A stretch of 64,000 nucleotides of DNA. It comes from Hypomyces perniciosus (taxonomy: Eukaryota; Ascomycota; Sordariomycetes; Hypocreales; Hypocreaceae). A program made the position numbers and the translations under genes. Location of the stretch: the NCBI GenBank assembly GCA_008477525.1, contig SPDT01000004.1:4650001-4714000 (forward strand). Direction: 5' to 3'. Within the stretch, counting starts at the first letter, position 1, and every line of letters starts with the position of its first letter. The notes beneath the pieces were generated by a model. That model was not told the origin of the DNA. It ran no database searches and saw nothing but the letters and a program-made list of their open reading frames with translations. Below are positions 48,188 through 60,395 of the stretch, in pieces.

Positions 48188-50924
48188 ATAATGTGGCTAT
48201 GGTCAATGAGCTCTAGCATAGGCATCAAGGGTGGAGAGAGATGCATCGCCTAGTTTAAATACGTTTAAATTCGTACACTCTTTTAGAGTAGCTCTTTAAA
48301 ATATAATCACACTCTTTTTTTCCCCTTTAAGATATGCTAGAGTGTTGTAATACAATCGGCCTCTTTCTGGTAAACGTTATGCACTGAAAGCAGTACATAT
48401 ATTGTCTTTCTCCCCCTTTCAATACAAGGGACAAGGTTTACCGTCACATGGTCAACAACACTGGTCTCCTTCACAGCAAATAAATAAAGTGTTGGGATCA
48501 GCCATTTATTGAGGTTCAGTCAAAGAATGACAGTGTCATTCAAGGAGGAAGAGCGATGAGCCGTTGTATTATGCCGACATCCGTATTTCTAGGCCAGCCT
48601 CAGGTTTTAACGAAATATATTTAGGGATACGAGCTTTGCAGATATCACCGTTGTAGGGCTGGAAGTATTGCAAATATTATCCCATGCACCCAGTATGAGG
48701 ACCATCAATAGCAGCGGCTAATAACGAGGTCTCTCTGCAGTATTTCGGCTCCCGGCACTCATAAGTGAAGCGGCGGGTTTGAACTGGTATCGAGGTGCAT
48801 TCAGCCGCACCAGGGTGATTGCAGTATTTCGAGGTGATATCTCTTTCTGGGTGGCTAACATGGATCCTCCATTGACGTTAAACGAGCGACGATCCGCCCT
48901 CTACCAGCAAGACAGCCACTCACTACATCACTTAATGTCAGCTCGGATCTGGATCTAATATTGAAAAGACGGAATTGTCGGACCCTCGGTGTCCACTAGG
49001 CCGCCTTCGAATAATTCGATAGCGCAACTGCGGCGGTCTGGAAAAGAGAACGCCATACGAAAATTATTATTAGAAGGTTCCTGCCGAGCACAGCAAGGAC
49101 GCATAATATACTTGTAGCGAAGAGCTTCATGCCGGTAAGCATCGAGCATCGTCCAAAAGTGCGGCAGTCTACAGAGTAGCCCTGTATCATAGTATGATAC
49201 TGTGGTACGCGCTGCGTGGCTGCCAGTCCAACCCTCGTACCCGAGTCACATCAGAATGAATGGCTAACACAGAGGACGACTGCTTGAGGAATGTTTTGAC
49301 GACTAAATTCTCATACAGATCTAAATGCAAAGCGTAGCTGACCGACTTGGCGGATTTTCTAGCTCAGCAGGACTCTTTTACGTCCCAACAGCGTCGGAGT
49401 TTACTGTTATTAATGCTTGGTTTGGTCAGTTGTTTTTGGACTCCGTGGTAGAAGGACCTGTAGATAATGGCGGCGGCGATATATTGCTGCGTTAATATGT
49501 CGTTACTCTGCAGAGTCCTACTTTGTAGAGTTCTCGTCCTCCTGGCTGAATGCACCTCGCATGATTGATGGAGAACCAGATATTCTAAGGCATGATGAGC
49601 GAGGATCTTATTTTATGCAACATAGATTCTGGTACATCGAAGTGTATTCATAACGGGGTTTCAACAAGATACTTGGGGATGAAATGTCTAGCTTGATCGT
49701 TTTGTCTGAGACCCAACAGTTATGTGATATGCTTGACGAAATATAGACCAACTTGCAGTCAAAGTGCCAGTAAATGCCCATGTGCCAGAAGCCATAACAC
49801 AGGGCATCATGAGGGCTATGACATCTCATCGTGGAGTGCATTGCCTAACCTACAGGGCTCATCAGCGCACAGCAACTCCAGCAATAATAGCAAGCTACCT
49901 ATCGTAAAGAGTATCTATGGAAATATCCACATCTAAGATCAACAAAGCGACAGCCATAATATGACAATAATTGGCTGCGGTAAGCGCTGCCCTCCAATTT
50001 GCTACTTTACTTCTCATCTATAGAAGGAGATTTGGGTCAGATTTACGGTGCTGTTGAGTCGCAATAAGTATGTCGGGAATTGCCCATCGTGGGGGTTCAC
50101 GCCGAATTTCTTATGTATTTTAGGCATAGGTATGGAAGAGTTTTCTTCCCCTTTCCCTTTGTGCTATGTACCATAGAACAGACATTACCTTGGTGGTTAA
50201 TAATACCACAATACATCGCAGCCTAGGGTGAGGTCTGACAGGATGGCTCTCCCATTCGCATTTCGTAGCATCGAACACAATCTAGGCATTAGCTATTACA
50301 CCTAACCCTTATGCGCTGAGTATTGCATAACTACACATTCTTAGATATCTTGTCAATGCTTATCCCCCGACTCGTAGAAATCCTTTACATAAGCATTATA
50401 TACGGTGATTCTGGACGGGAAGCAGTACGCAGGTCAGATGAACCTTGACTTACGGTACGAAGTGTGCCGGTATCTGATTGATGGCAAATTCCATCTGTTC
50501 CACTTATGTCCTGGGTAGTACGATAAAGTGGCTGGCTGGCTGACTCCATATGGAGACGTAGTGTTCATTAACAACCCAATGATGAACGCCCAGTCTCACC
50601 GTCTACTCCGGAGATTAAGTAACTACAAGTACGCAACTACCTATAAGTAGCTGTCTTCTGCAGCAGGACGCTGATAAACAATACGCCTATTACACATGGT
50701 TCGCAAAATAAGGCCAATTTTAGACATGATGGGATCACGAGCAACAATTTCTACCTAAAGTCGGGGATCTTAACCGCGCACCTACGCTGCATACGGGAAA
50801 TACGAGAAGTCGGGCACCGCCCCTCGTTCAGGAGCACGTAATAGCTATGGACTTGTGAAGTTAGTCAATAGGGCTAAATCCTACAACGCGACGCCGTGGG
50901 GTACCGAGAGGGGGCCGAGCTATG
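48188..50924. other. gene-poor stretch, no gene recognised
   Basis: About 2.7 kb of ordinary composition. Only short open frames without signal peptide, domain or splice-consistent continuation were seen (for example around 48955-49190 and 49724-49936). An AT-rich segment lies at 48250-48320. It may hold decayed or non-coding sequence. Confidence 0.5.
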
Positions 50925-53815
50925 GTTGTTTGTTTGTTTGTTTGTTTTATTATTTACGTCCACTAGGTAAACTAGTTATATAAATCCTATATAGGCAATA
51001 GGACAATAAAAGCTGGCGGCTTGCGCTGCTGTTTACTGAGTTATAATTTATAAAGGAAAAAGGGTTAATTTAAGTAGTATTAATCTATTTTTACTGAGGG
51101 AAAACTATAAAGGTCTATTTTTTTTATTAATTTCTAGAAAGCTTTATTTCTTATAAGTCTAAATAAATAAAAGAAGGGGGTCTCTTTTAAAAGGATATCT
51201 AGAAGGAAAGGCTTAATTATTTTATATTCCGCGAAATAGCTTTATTTTTTTAGTTTACTGCATTTATAGATAGACTCTCTATTATATTTAAAGCATTTAT
51301 AGTATTCCTAGAAGTCTTTATATCCTAATCTTTCTATTAAAAGCTTATAAAAGATAAGATATAAAAGTTTAAGTTTTAAAGGGGAAGTTAAGGCTTTAAG
51401 TCTTTATTATTTATAGCTTTTTACGGTTTTACTAAACTAATCTTGCTCCGTTACCTTTATAACTTCTTTTTTAATTTATTTTTTAATATATATAATTATA
51501 GCCTAATTCTATAGTGCAGTAAAGAAAGCTATACTTTATTTAACTAAACAGTTAATTTATTTATTACCTATAATATCTTTATATTTTAAAACCTATAAAA
51601 TAAAGGTTTTATAAAGTAAAATACTTTATATTAATTTTTAAAAGTATATATATACTTTTTATATAAAAAGGGGGAGTTTATTAAATAATTTATTAATAAT
51701 TAATAAGTTATTTAAGAAAAAGAAAGTGATTTAAATTATATAATTTTCCTTTATATATTTAGCTATTAGCTTTATAGCCTTTAAAGCGCTTTATACTTTT
51801 ATATTATAGACTTTTATATTATTAAAGCATTTAATATTTATAATTACTTTTACTTTATAATAAATAACTGCTCTTCAGCCTATATTCCTTTTAATTTAAA
51901 ATTTATTAAAATAGACTAAAATTAAATAAAAAGGGAAAGACTCAATTATTTTTAAATATTTCTTTACTGCAGTTAATTTACCTATACCTTTTAAGTTAAA
52001 ATTAAAAAGAATATATAAAGACTTTTTACAAAAAAGTATAAGTTTAATAATTTTATTAACTAAAGCAATAGTGCATTAAAGTCTAGTTTATAATAGTTAA
52101 AGAGGGAGTTTTTTATTAATATATTAATTAATTAAATAGTTTTAATCTAATCTTATAAATCTCGCTATATATTTAAATTAAACTTAGGCTAAAGTAATAT
52201 TAGTTAAAGGGACCTTTAACTTTTTATATAAAATAAAAATATTTATAGTCTTTTAAACTAAAAGGATTACCTTTACTATAGCTTTAAAGGCTTTATATAT
52301 TTTATTTATTAAATTAAATATTTTTATATTTACCTATTTAATAAAGTTAATTTACAATTATTATTTATACTTTAGCTACTATATTTCTATTTTATATAAA
52401 GCAATAAAGAGAATATAAGCTTTTATAATTTATACTATAGCTTTAAAAGGTAAACCTTTTTAAGTTTTATTAAATAACTTAAAAAAGTTAAAGACTTTAT
52501 ATACTTTACCTGTAAATATTTTTATATATTTCTTAAAAGAAAGCCTTAAATTAAAATAAACCCCTAGCTATTAAATATTCTTTTTAAACTAAATTAATTT
52601 TCCTTTTATTATAATACTTTTTTTATATATCTGGCTTTTTATATAATAAAAGTGCAGTAATATAGCTTTAATATAATTAAAACATACTGCATTTTCTGCT
52701 TTTTACTTTAATATTTTATTAAGCGCTTATTATATAAAAGTAGCTGTCTTTGAAATAGACCTACTTATAATAAATATAATAATATTATTAATATACTTAA
52801 AGTGAGATTATTAGTCTTTAAGCTAGAAAATTAAGCTAAAGTAAAGTATTAATATAATAAAAAAGATAAAAGATTTTTATAAGGTTTTATATTTAAAGGT
52901 AAAGTTCAATAGGTTAATTTTATTTCTTTTATGAATAAAGGCAGTTTATTATTTATAAAGGACTTTACTTATTTTATAAACTAGATAAATTATCCCTATT
53001 ATTTAAACTATAAAACTAATTTATTGTTTATAATAATATTAACGGCCTTAAAAATATTAAAGGTAAATAAAATTATTACTTCCCTTTATTTAAAGTAATT
53101 TTAATATTATATATTAAATAGGCAATTAAATCTATAGCTGCTTTTTTAAAGATGGCTTTAAAGTATTACTTTAAAAGGATTTTATATTTAAGCGCTAAAA
53201 GGGATACTTTTTAGTAAATAGTTTTTTAAAACCATTTTTTATATAAAATAATAGTAAAATAGACTTAAAAGCTTTGTAGGTTATATAGTAAGGTTTAGTA
53301 GGCTTAAATATAGTAGTAACTTTAATATTTTTAAAAAGGAGGGGGTAATATTTTAATTTAAAGTAGCCTTTAAAAAGGTTTATAGTAAACTTTTTAATAA
53401 TAGGCTATATATAGTATAAAAGGGTATTAATATATCATCTATATTTAGCGTAATATTCCCTACTTTAATTATAGCCTTTTTTGCCTTTTTTTGTAATAAT
53501 TACTTTATTTTATAGTATTTAAAGGTTTCTCTAGTATTTAAGGTTTTTAAAGGTTTTTAATATCTTTTTTAGCTTTTTTTTATTATAGTAGGCGTTTTTT
53601 AAAAAAGGCTACTTACTCTTTAAAGTTTAAAATACTTTTATCGCTATTTATTAAAAAGGGGGGTTAAAACTAGTCTATAGCTCTATACTATTTAATTATT
53701 TATTAAATGCCTTTGCCTAGGCTAGCTTTAGCTATAATTTTATTTTAATAATTGTATTTTTTATATTTAACTGTATTATATAATATTTCTTTTACTTTAA
53801 TTTATTTATTTGTTT
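50925..53815 (-). mobile_element. LINE (Tad/I-type), copy 2, minus strand, with (TTGT)n tail
   Basis: The left end is a (TTGT)n run at 50925-50946, the complement of a CAAA-type 3' tail, followed by the conserved 3' end TTATTTACGTCCACTAGG. Read on the minus strand, about 53350-53150 gives the start of a LINE reverse transcriptase (LKYYPLLFKNIKVTTIFKPTKP, then KAFKSILLL..IKWFEKTI) and about 52560-52300 its C-terminal part (RLSFKKYIKIFTGKVYKVFN...KAYILFIALYKIEI). Stops are mostly TAA in place of Gln codons. An endonuclease-like segment should lie at about 53400-53815. Homology with copy 1 (20200-23055) ends near 53815, so the 5' end is truncated or beyond recognition. It is a dead copy. Confidence 0.8.
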
Positions 53816-55100
53816 TAGGGGGCGCTGCGCTATAAGCTAAATAGACTTTTTAGCAGTCTTTATCCTATTAAAGGGCATTATATTTATTTTAATATCTCTT
53901 TTTGCCTACTGACTATATATAGTCTATAAAGAGTCTTTAAAGTATGTATATAGCCGTATTTAGGTCTTTTTTAGTTAAATTAATTACATTTACTTTTAAA
54001 AGGAGCCAGGTATATATATATATTATTTAGCTAAACCTTTATAGGTTTTTATAAAGGATATATTTTTGTTAGATTAGCTGTTAGCTTAATAGGGCTTAAA
54101 AGTATAGTAGTAATTATATAGTAATTTAAGTTTATATTTAGGTTTTTTGCAATAGTTATTAATATAGGGCAGTTAAAGAAAACAAAGTTAATATATTTTC
54201 TAGAATCTTTTATAAAGATATTTATTAAGGCGGGGATTAAGTTATACCTGTCTGCTTATTTAGCTAGTTTATTGCCTACAGAATTTAAAGTTTAGCCTAA
54301 TTGCTATATTCAATATAATATATTAAAGTCTTTTATTATAATTAAGTTTAAAGGGGGCTAACTTTACCTTTTAAAGGTTTTTATTATAGTATTAAAGGAA
54401 GCTTTATAGTAAATATTAATAATAATATAGCTATAGACTTTTATTTTATAAATACAGTTACTTTTTAAGTTTAAAAGTAAAAGTTATTAGTATAATAGAT
54501 TTAGTGATTTTTTAATATATATAAAGATAAAGGGTTTAGTTTCCGTTTAATTATTAAATAGGTTAAATACTGAAAAGCTAAGGTAAAATTTTATTTGTCT
54601 TTTATATAATATAGCATTTTAGTAAATTTATAGCTTTTAAATAAATATAATGTTAAAGCTATTTTCCTAGGCTAGTAAAAGGGCTATATTATAATACTAT
54701 CTTTATTTTTCTATATTAATCTAGAAGATTTTTAAGCTAAAGCTTTTTTAATAGTTTTAATAGGGTCTATTATTTATAGATTAAACTTATAGGGTTTATT
54801 TCCTTTAAGGGATTCCTTTAAGGTATTATTTATAAAATTATTTAGATTAGTAACCTTTATTATAGAGTAAGCTAGTAAGCTTTCTTTTAATAAGCTATTA
54901 AGGATATTTATTAAATTAATTTTATTTTAAAAAGGCTTTATTATAGGGGCAGGAAGTATTATCTTACTTAAAGGGAAAGGTCTTTAAATTTAGGCCCTAA
55001 AAGCAGTAGGAGATTTAGTTAAGGCGGCTTAAAGAGCCCCTCCTTTAGGTATACTAGGTTTAGGCTTAAAGGTAAAAAAGGGGGGGGGGGGTTCTAGAAT
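53816..55100. other. AT-rich, RIP-like stretch next to the LINE
   Basis: About 1.3 kb with the composition of degraded repeats, ending in a 12-G run at 55080-55091. The minus strand is open in patches and could hold the 5' part (endonuclease or ORF1) of the LINE, but no motif was firmly recognised. Confidence 0.45.
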
Positions 55101-55479
55101 TTTTAAGTTTTAAGTTCTTTAATACTTTTGAGTCATTTTTTAATAGTATATACTTTCTACTATCTTTCATAATTAAGTAATTTCTAGCTATTCGGGCTAT
55201 GCAAAGATCTATACAGTTAGCTGTAATACTATCAATACGCGTCTCAAAAGATATACTGCATAATGCGATAATATGCCCAATTCATGAAAGCTTTCAGATT
55301 TGTAGGAATCAACTAGGGTTTAGTATATCCTTAATCAAGATGGGCAATCATTTCCTCCTCGCCTTCGTAGTGTTGAAGATATGGCTGGATAATCGATTGC
55401 TGGCTGATTGTGATGCGTCACTATATTTGTTCCGAATCATAGGAAGCCGTTTGTAACTAACATCGAGCAAGGTAAGAAG

Positions 55480-55950
55480 GCTTTATAAACAATCAATTCC
55501 GTTCTGTGTCTTCTTCATGAGCCTTGCATTTTCCAGCCAGTTGATGAAATGGCCATTGAAGATTTCGTGAACCTTTTCAACCTCATTGAGATTGTTTGTT
55601 CGAGCAACATCACTGCCATGAATAATGCTCTCATAAAAGTGTCGAAGTCAAAAGATATATTTCAACTCCATGATGTGGTAAAGAATACATGCTCTGTCGC
55701 AATGTTTGACTGGTAGGCATTGCACCAAGCAAACCACTCAAGATGTCTCGGTGAACAACTCCATAGCCGCACGGGAAAGCGCGATGATTTCCTTACCCCA
55801 CTAAATGATCCTTAGCGGACTGACAGATACAAGAAATTATGTCGTCTCGGATGGTCAAGAGCGAGCCGCAGGTCTGAATCAGTCTTTTCAGATTCTATAG
55901 CTGTGCTGTCTTATTTTTGAAGCCAACCAAGACAGAGAGTTCCACCAAGC
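55480..55950 (-). pseudogene. decayed coding relic, family not identified
   Basis: Normal-composition DNA whose minus strand carries protein-like stretches in changing frames: one resembling LKRLIQTCGSLLTIRDDIIS (about 55870-55815) and another reading HFYESIIHGSDVARTNN followed by EVEKVHEIFNGHFINWLEN (about 55645-55540), with stops and frame changes between them. The first stretch recalls the second metal-binding helix of terpene or prenyl synthases, but this is too weak to name. Probably a pseudogene fragment. Confidence 0.3.
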
Positions 55951-56766
55951 TTATTGGTTGATACGCAAGTGCCATGGTTGACAAAATGGGGAGGAAATGC
56001 GTTCCGTTGATGAGTTGGGCGTCTAGGGGTTGGTTGATTTGATTTATTATTTGATGATACAATTTCTTAAGCCGCTAGGAACATCCCTTTGGATATTTAA
56101 TACTTGAAAGTCATCATCGACTACGAAACTGTCAAGCTCTTAGAGCCTCTTGAAAACCAGTGCAGCCCAGAGGAATTTGCAGCTGGCATTTTCAAGTATT
56201 TGAGCACATGTCCCTTTCTAGTTCTTTATTATTCTCACACGACCCAGTCTGGGTATTCTGTAGCGAATATACGAACCCACGCTTCGGACGGGGTTGGCGT
56301 TGATCTGAAGACCAAGTCTGAGACGGCTAGGAGACTGATCTGGATTGTTCTCCGTGTCGTCGGAATTCCGACTGTATACAATCCATTTGAGGCGAGGCAA
56401 GTTCAAAACATTACGGACAATGACATTCAGGAGCTTTCTCCAATGGGATGCACACTCTTCCAAGGTATCGATCGCCACATGACAATTCTTAGACACTGAC
56501 CCCTGAAGAATGTATGGAGCCTCGATCGACCTCCATAGCCTGACAATAACAATAAAAAAAATATTGAATGATAATAAATAAGCCTATATTTATAAATCAA
56601 ACCAATTCTAAAATACCTTTCAACAAAAGTACCACATCTTGTAGAGCCTATAGTACTCTATATACATCAGGGAGTTATATACAGGTCCTCAAGAAATGAA
56701 ATCATTTCCGCTAGATCCGAGCAACATTGGTAGCGAACTTTTAGATTCTGTGCAGTCTAAGTTTTC
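55951..56766. other. intergenic stretch with one unassigned open frame
   Basis: A frame at 56104-56499 (plus) is open for 131 codons with protein-like composition, but it has a stop directly upstream, no ATG start and no recognised family. It may be an exon of a lost gene or chance. 56560-56760 is AT-rich and forms the 3' flank of the isocyanide synthase gene. Confidence 0.35.
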
Positions 56767-58805
56767 TTAATCAAAATGAATTCTCCACAACTCCCTTTGG
56801 GCACTACTTGTGAAGTCGCTCCGCGTGTGCATAGCCAAAATATTGTCACTGACCAGCATATCACCTTTCTGCCAGGTGTGGTAGTACGTGACTCGTCGGT
56901 CGTGCAGTAGACTGTCCAACTCGCGGCAGATAGCGTCTGAGACCTCGGGAGTCTGTCCGTCGATGGTAATGGTCGTCGCCTCGAAGTTCGTTTTGCTCTC
57001 AGGCCAGGGTTCGTGATATCGTAGGCAAGGCTTGCCAGTGGTCGGGTGATCGGAGACAAGAGGCAGGCCATTCAACTGAGTGCTGTCGAAGGAGGAGGTC
57101 GAGACGGACCAAGTGAGTGCCTTCAAGGCCTGGAGAGGGAGATGAGAGGGAAGGTGTTTGAAGACAAAAGTAGAGGTGGAGAAGAGAGTGAACCCAGTTT
57201 CGGAGGGAGATGGCGTGACAGCCGTGAAGAGTTGGAATCTACAATCGGAGTTAGTATTGTTATGAGAAACGTAAATTTGTTATGAAGCTCACCGAGGGGG
57301 GTTTGGAAGCTTGTATACGGTGCCGTCCTCTCTCGTCCTCTCCACTGTCTTGAAAAGGCCATCAAAATGGAATGGCATCCACTCAGAAGAGAGAACGTTA
57401 TTGAGGCCTCGCGTGTCAGCGCCGCGGTCCTTGACTTCGAGCAAGATCCCAAACTTCCACGGAAGTGGGATGCCAAACTCGGAAGCCTTTTCAACATACC
57501 TCTGTCGCTGCCCGGTTCCGGAAAAGCCGCGGAGAACTACAGGTGAGTTGACTTCGGAGAGGGTGCGGACCTTCTGAGAATCAATGTCCTGCATCGACAG
57601 TTTGTTGGATCCCTTGGCAGGCTTGATTAGGACACCACATGGATACAGAGGAGTGACAGTAATGGACCCCGAATCCCATGTGTACAATTCACTCTTCTCT
57701 CTGAAATGTGAGGGCCTACCATCCTCGTATACGAGCTCCCATATAGGATCGTCACGGAAGGTCTGTGCAAGGCCGCTCGTTATAGTGCCGTCCAACCTGA
57801 TGGCAAGAGCGCAGTGCCATGGGGTCGTGAAGCTGCTGTCAGTGGGTAGAGTGCTGACTGAGATTTTATTCTGTCCAGTGGAAAGATGGATAGACAGACG
57901 GACATGGTTAGGGAACCTCTCTCGGACGGCACGCGAAAATGCCTGACCGCGGATGAGCATCTGCTTAGCGATGTTCTCGGTACCTTTCTTGAACTTGGAC
58001 TTGGAGAAGCTGTCCGAGACTGGGTATGTCTCAGCCAGGTCGGTCTGGAGGAACTTGACGTAGCCACGGTAGGTTAAACATACATCCTGATCCTCAGCAA
58101 TCTTTTCAGAAACATTCCAGTCTTTCCTGCTGAAGTTGTGCATGAGGGCAACGCGGAAATTGGTGGCGTTGGTAACATAGGATACCTCATCCAAGACTGT
58201 GGGAATGGCTAGAGGAACAAGATCACCAAGTCGCGAGAAGCGAATGTGGTTGAAGCCCTTGGCCATTGCCATCTCTCGCAGTGCTTGTCCATATGCCCAG
58301 ACATCGGAGTCTGTGATACTAAGGAGATCTTGAACGATCAAGGAATTGTAAGCAAATGCGACTCAAGCTTTCTCTATCTTGACGTACCATTGTACACAAT
58401 TCCATCAGAAACAATGGTAAGCTCAGCTCCAGGGTTGTAAATATCCTTGATGGCGGCACAGAGGCCGTTGAGATGGGCCAAGGCAAACTCCTCAGCCTTA
58501 TCTGGTAGCCGACCAAGAACCTTGACCTTGGTGTTAGGGGACTTGAAGGGGAAAGCAGGAAGAGCCATCTTGACTGGCTGGCCGGCCTTGACATGGCTGT
58601 ATACCTGCGTCAAGCCAGCTAGCAGGCCGATATCTGACTGTATACCTTCTGTACTTGCACGTTTGTTCTGATACCGGTAGATGACCTCAATAACCTTTGC
58701 CGCCATATCGATATGCAAAGGATTAAGGAAATTGCTGGAGAGAGGTAGGACAACATGGCCTGGAGCACCCTGAAAGGCAGGCTCTATGAACAACGGATCC
58801 ATCAT
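56767..58805 (-). CDS. isocyanide synthase - TauD/TfdA dioxygenase fusion (three exons)
   Basis: Exons (minus) 58805-58388, 58328-57293 and 57238-56767 join to 641 residues; introns are 59 and 54 bp. Residues about 20-330 are a DIT1/PvcA-type isocyanide synthase domain (segments LTIVSDGIVYND at the first splice junction, then GFNHIRFSRLGDL). This family turns an amino-acid amine into an isocyanide using ribulose 5-phosphate. Residues about 385-641 are a TauD/TfdA Fe(II)/2-oxoglutarate dioxygenase: His460-x-Asp462 (PFHFD), distal His622 (ILAMHTR) and Arg633 or Arg637 near the end complete the iron and 2-oxoglutarate sites, so both halves look active. This two-domain architecture is a known class of fungal isocyanide synthase. 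A second Met follows the first directly. A TATA-like TGCATATAAC lies about 70 bp upstream. It is divergent from the hydroxylase at 60396. Confidence 0.9.
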
Positions 58806-60395
58806 CTTGAGAGATATGAGGAAGCGAAAATGGAATAGGCAGAGGTGAAGAGTTAAGGGGCAGGTGAAGGGTTATATGCAAATGATACACAGTCGTAAAA
58901 GTTGGGGGGAAACGAAATTGACAGGCAAAGAGGATATAGAAAAGAGGGTATGTAATTAATGCATGAGAGGGGTTTTCAAGTCTGTTTCGTCGTTGGGAGT
59001 CTCCAAACGACATTTATATGCATCACTGGACCACTAGCAGCAAGCCCTGATTCGCGCCATCATTTCACAAAAGCATTAAACACTGGATTTGCGACGCAGA
59101 CACACCTGAGGATTTAATTTTAGTCATCAGTGTCACATCACAGCTGACCAGGGGCTAGGGTTACTTGGCTGGTCGTTACCATGTAGCCGACTGCCTTCCT
59201 TGTTGAGGCAATGGTGAAGATACTACCCAGTAAAATCACCTCTGCATGCAATTCGCACACCGTAGACTTATCGCGTATAACTGAGTGAGACACAACTGCT
59301 TTCTAGCGAATCCATGGTGCTGAATTAAGGCTCGGGGCACTGATCTGACAAGTCACATAAACCTAGGGAACAATCCTAATACGACATGATTTTGAAAGAC
59401 TTTTTGCCTTTATTTCTCCATGTAGATCCTTTAGGTGTTCAAGGATTCAATGCCGAGGACCCATGTATTACTAGAATGACATAATACCCGCCTGAAACTT
59501 TCCTTGGCTCCATCTCGGCCACATCTTGGCTGCTGCTTCATGGTGGGCACATTCAGATCAGAATCTAACTATGGAGTAAAATCGTCGCAATTCCCGTGCC
59601 CCGCAGATGAAGCCTAAATTAACACCTACCAAACCAAGTAATGGTGCGTTTTCTAATCAGGAACTTTCCATCAAAAAGACCGGCCAAGCTTCTTAGTCTA
59701 GTCAAGCCAAGGCGGGAGGCCGAAGCGGGATACCGATGAGGGGCGCCTCCTCGGCTTATATCTAGCGCCAACGTGAGGCCGTTTGCGAATGGCGTGCACC
59801 CTCAGTTAGGGGGTCGGAGGAGAATTAAGTTTTAACCTCTTGATGATACTCTTGATTTTTTTGTTATATATATTACTTGTGCTACCAAAAAAAAACTACA
59901 CCAACCTATACTGTCTCAGATGTATGTGTGAGTAGCGGCAGTAATAGTGATCAATCCACCACATAATCGTTGGATGAAGACCCGTGCTTCTTTAATACCC
60001 CACCGTGTGACTGCATTGGCTGGTAGTCGCGGATCATAGGGAAATTAATCCCCTGCCCTTTCCAACCGACATACGGAGTATTATTACGCACCTTCTCGTC
60101 GGAGCCTTGGTAGTAATCGTACTAAACGCGTTCAAACGGCCAGGTCTTGGACCGCTGGTCTCCGCGTCTGACTTTTCTGTGGATCAGAACAGGTGATCTG
60201 CAATATCAAACCCCAGTGTGCCAATCGGCTCCCCGTCTTGCACCATTTTATAGGCATTCCATTCGTTCTTTATTTACAAAGCCACACACGATATAGACAG
60301 GTTCTATACTATCTTCATCTTGATGGTTAACTTGAATATTTTGTATACTTTGCTTTGGAAAAACAGACACCATCAAGTCGACACACACACACACT
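58806..60395. promoter_or_regulatory. shared divergent promoter region of the isocyanide synthase and FAD hydroxylase genes
   Basis: About 1.6 kb with no gene, between two divergent biosynthetic starts. Just before the hydroxylase start there is a CA-dinucleotide run (60379-60393), and a T8/A9-type low-complexity pair occurs at about 59850-59900. Shared control of the two genes is inferred from the arrangement. No specific regulator site is claimed. Confidence 0.45.

Noticed and set aside
49724..49936. Small open frame that could encode a cysteine- and serine-rich peptide
   Set aside because: No signal peptide, and no intron-extended continuation was found.
55199..55456. 85-codon open frame next to the LINE region
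   Set aside because: No family features and no supported gene structure around it.
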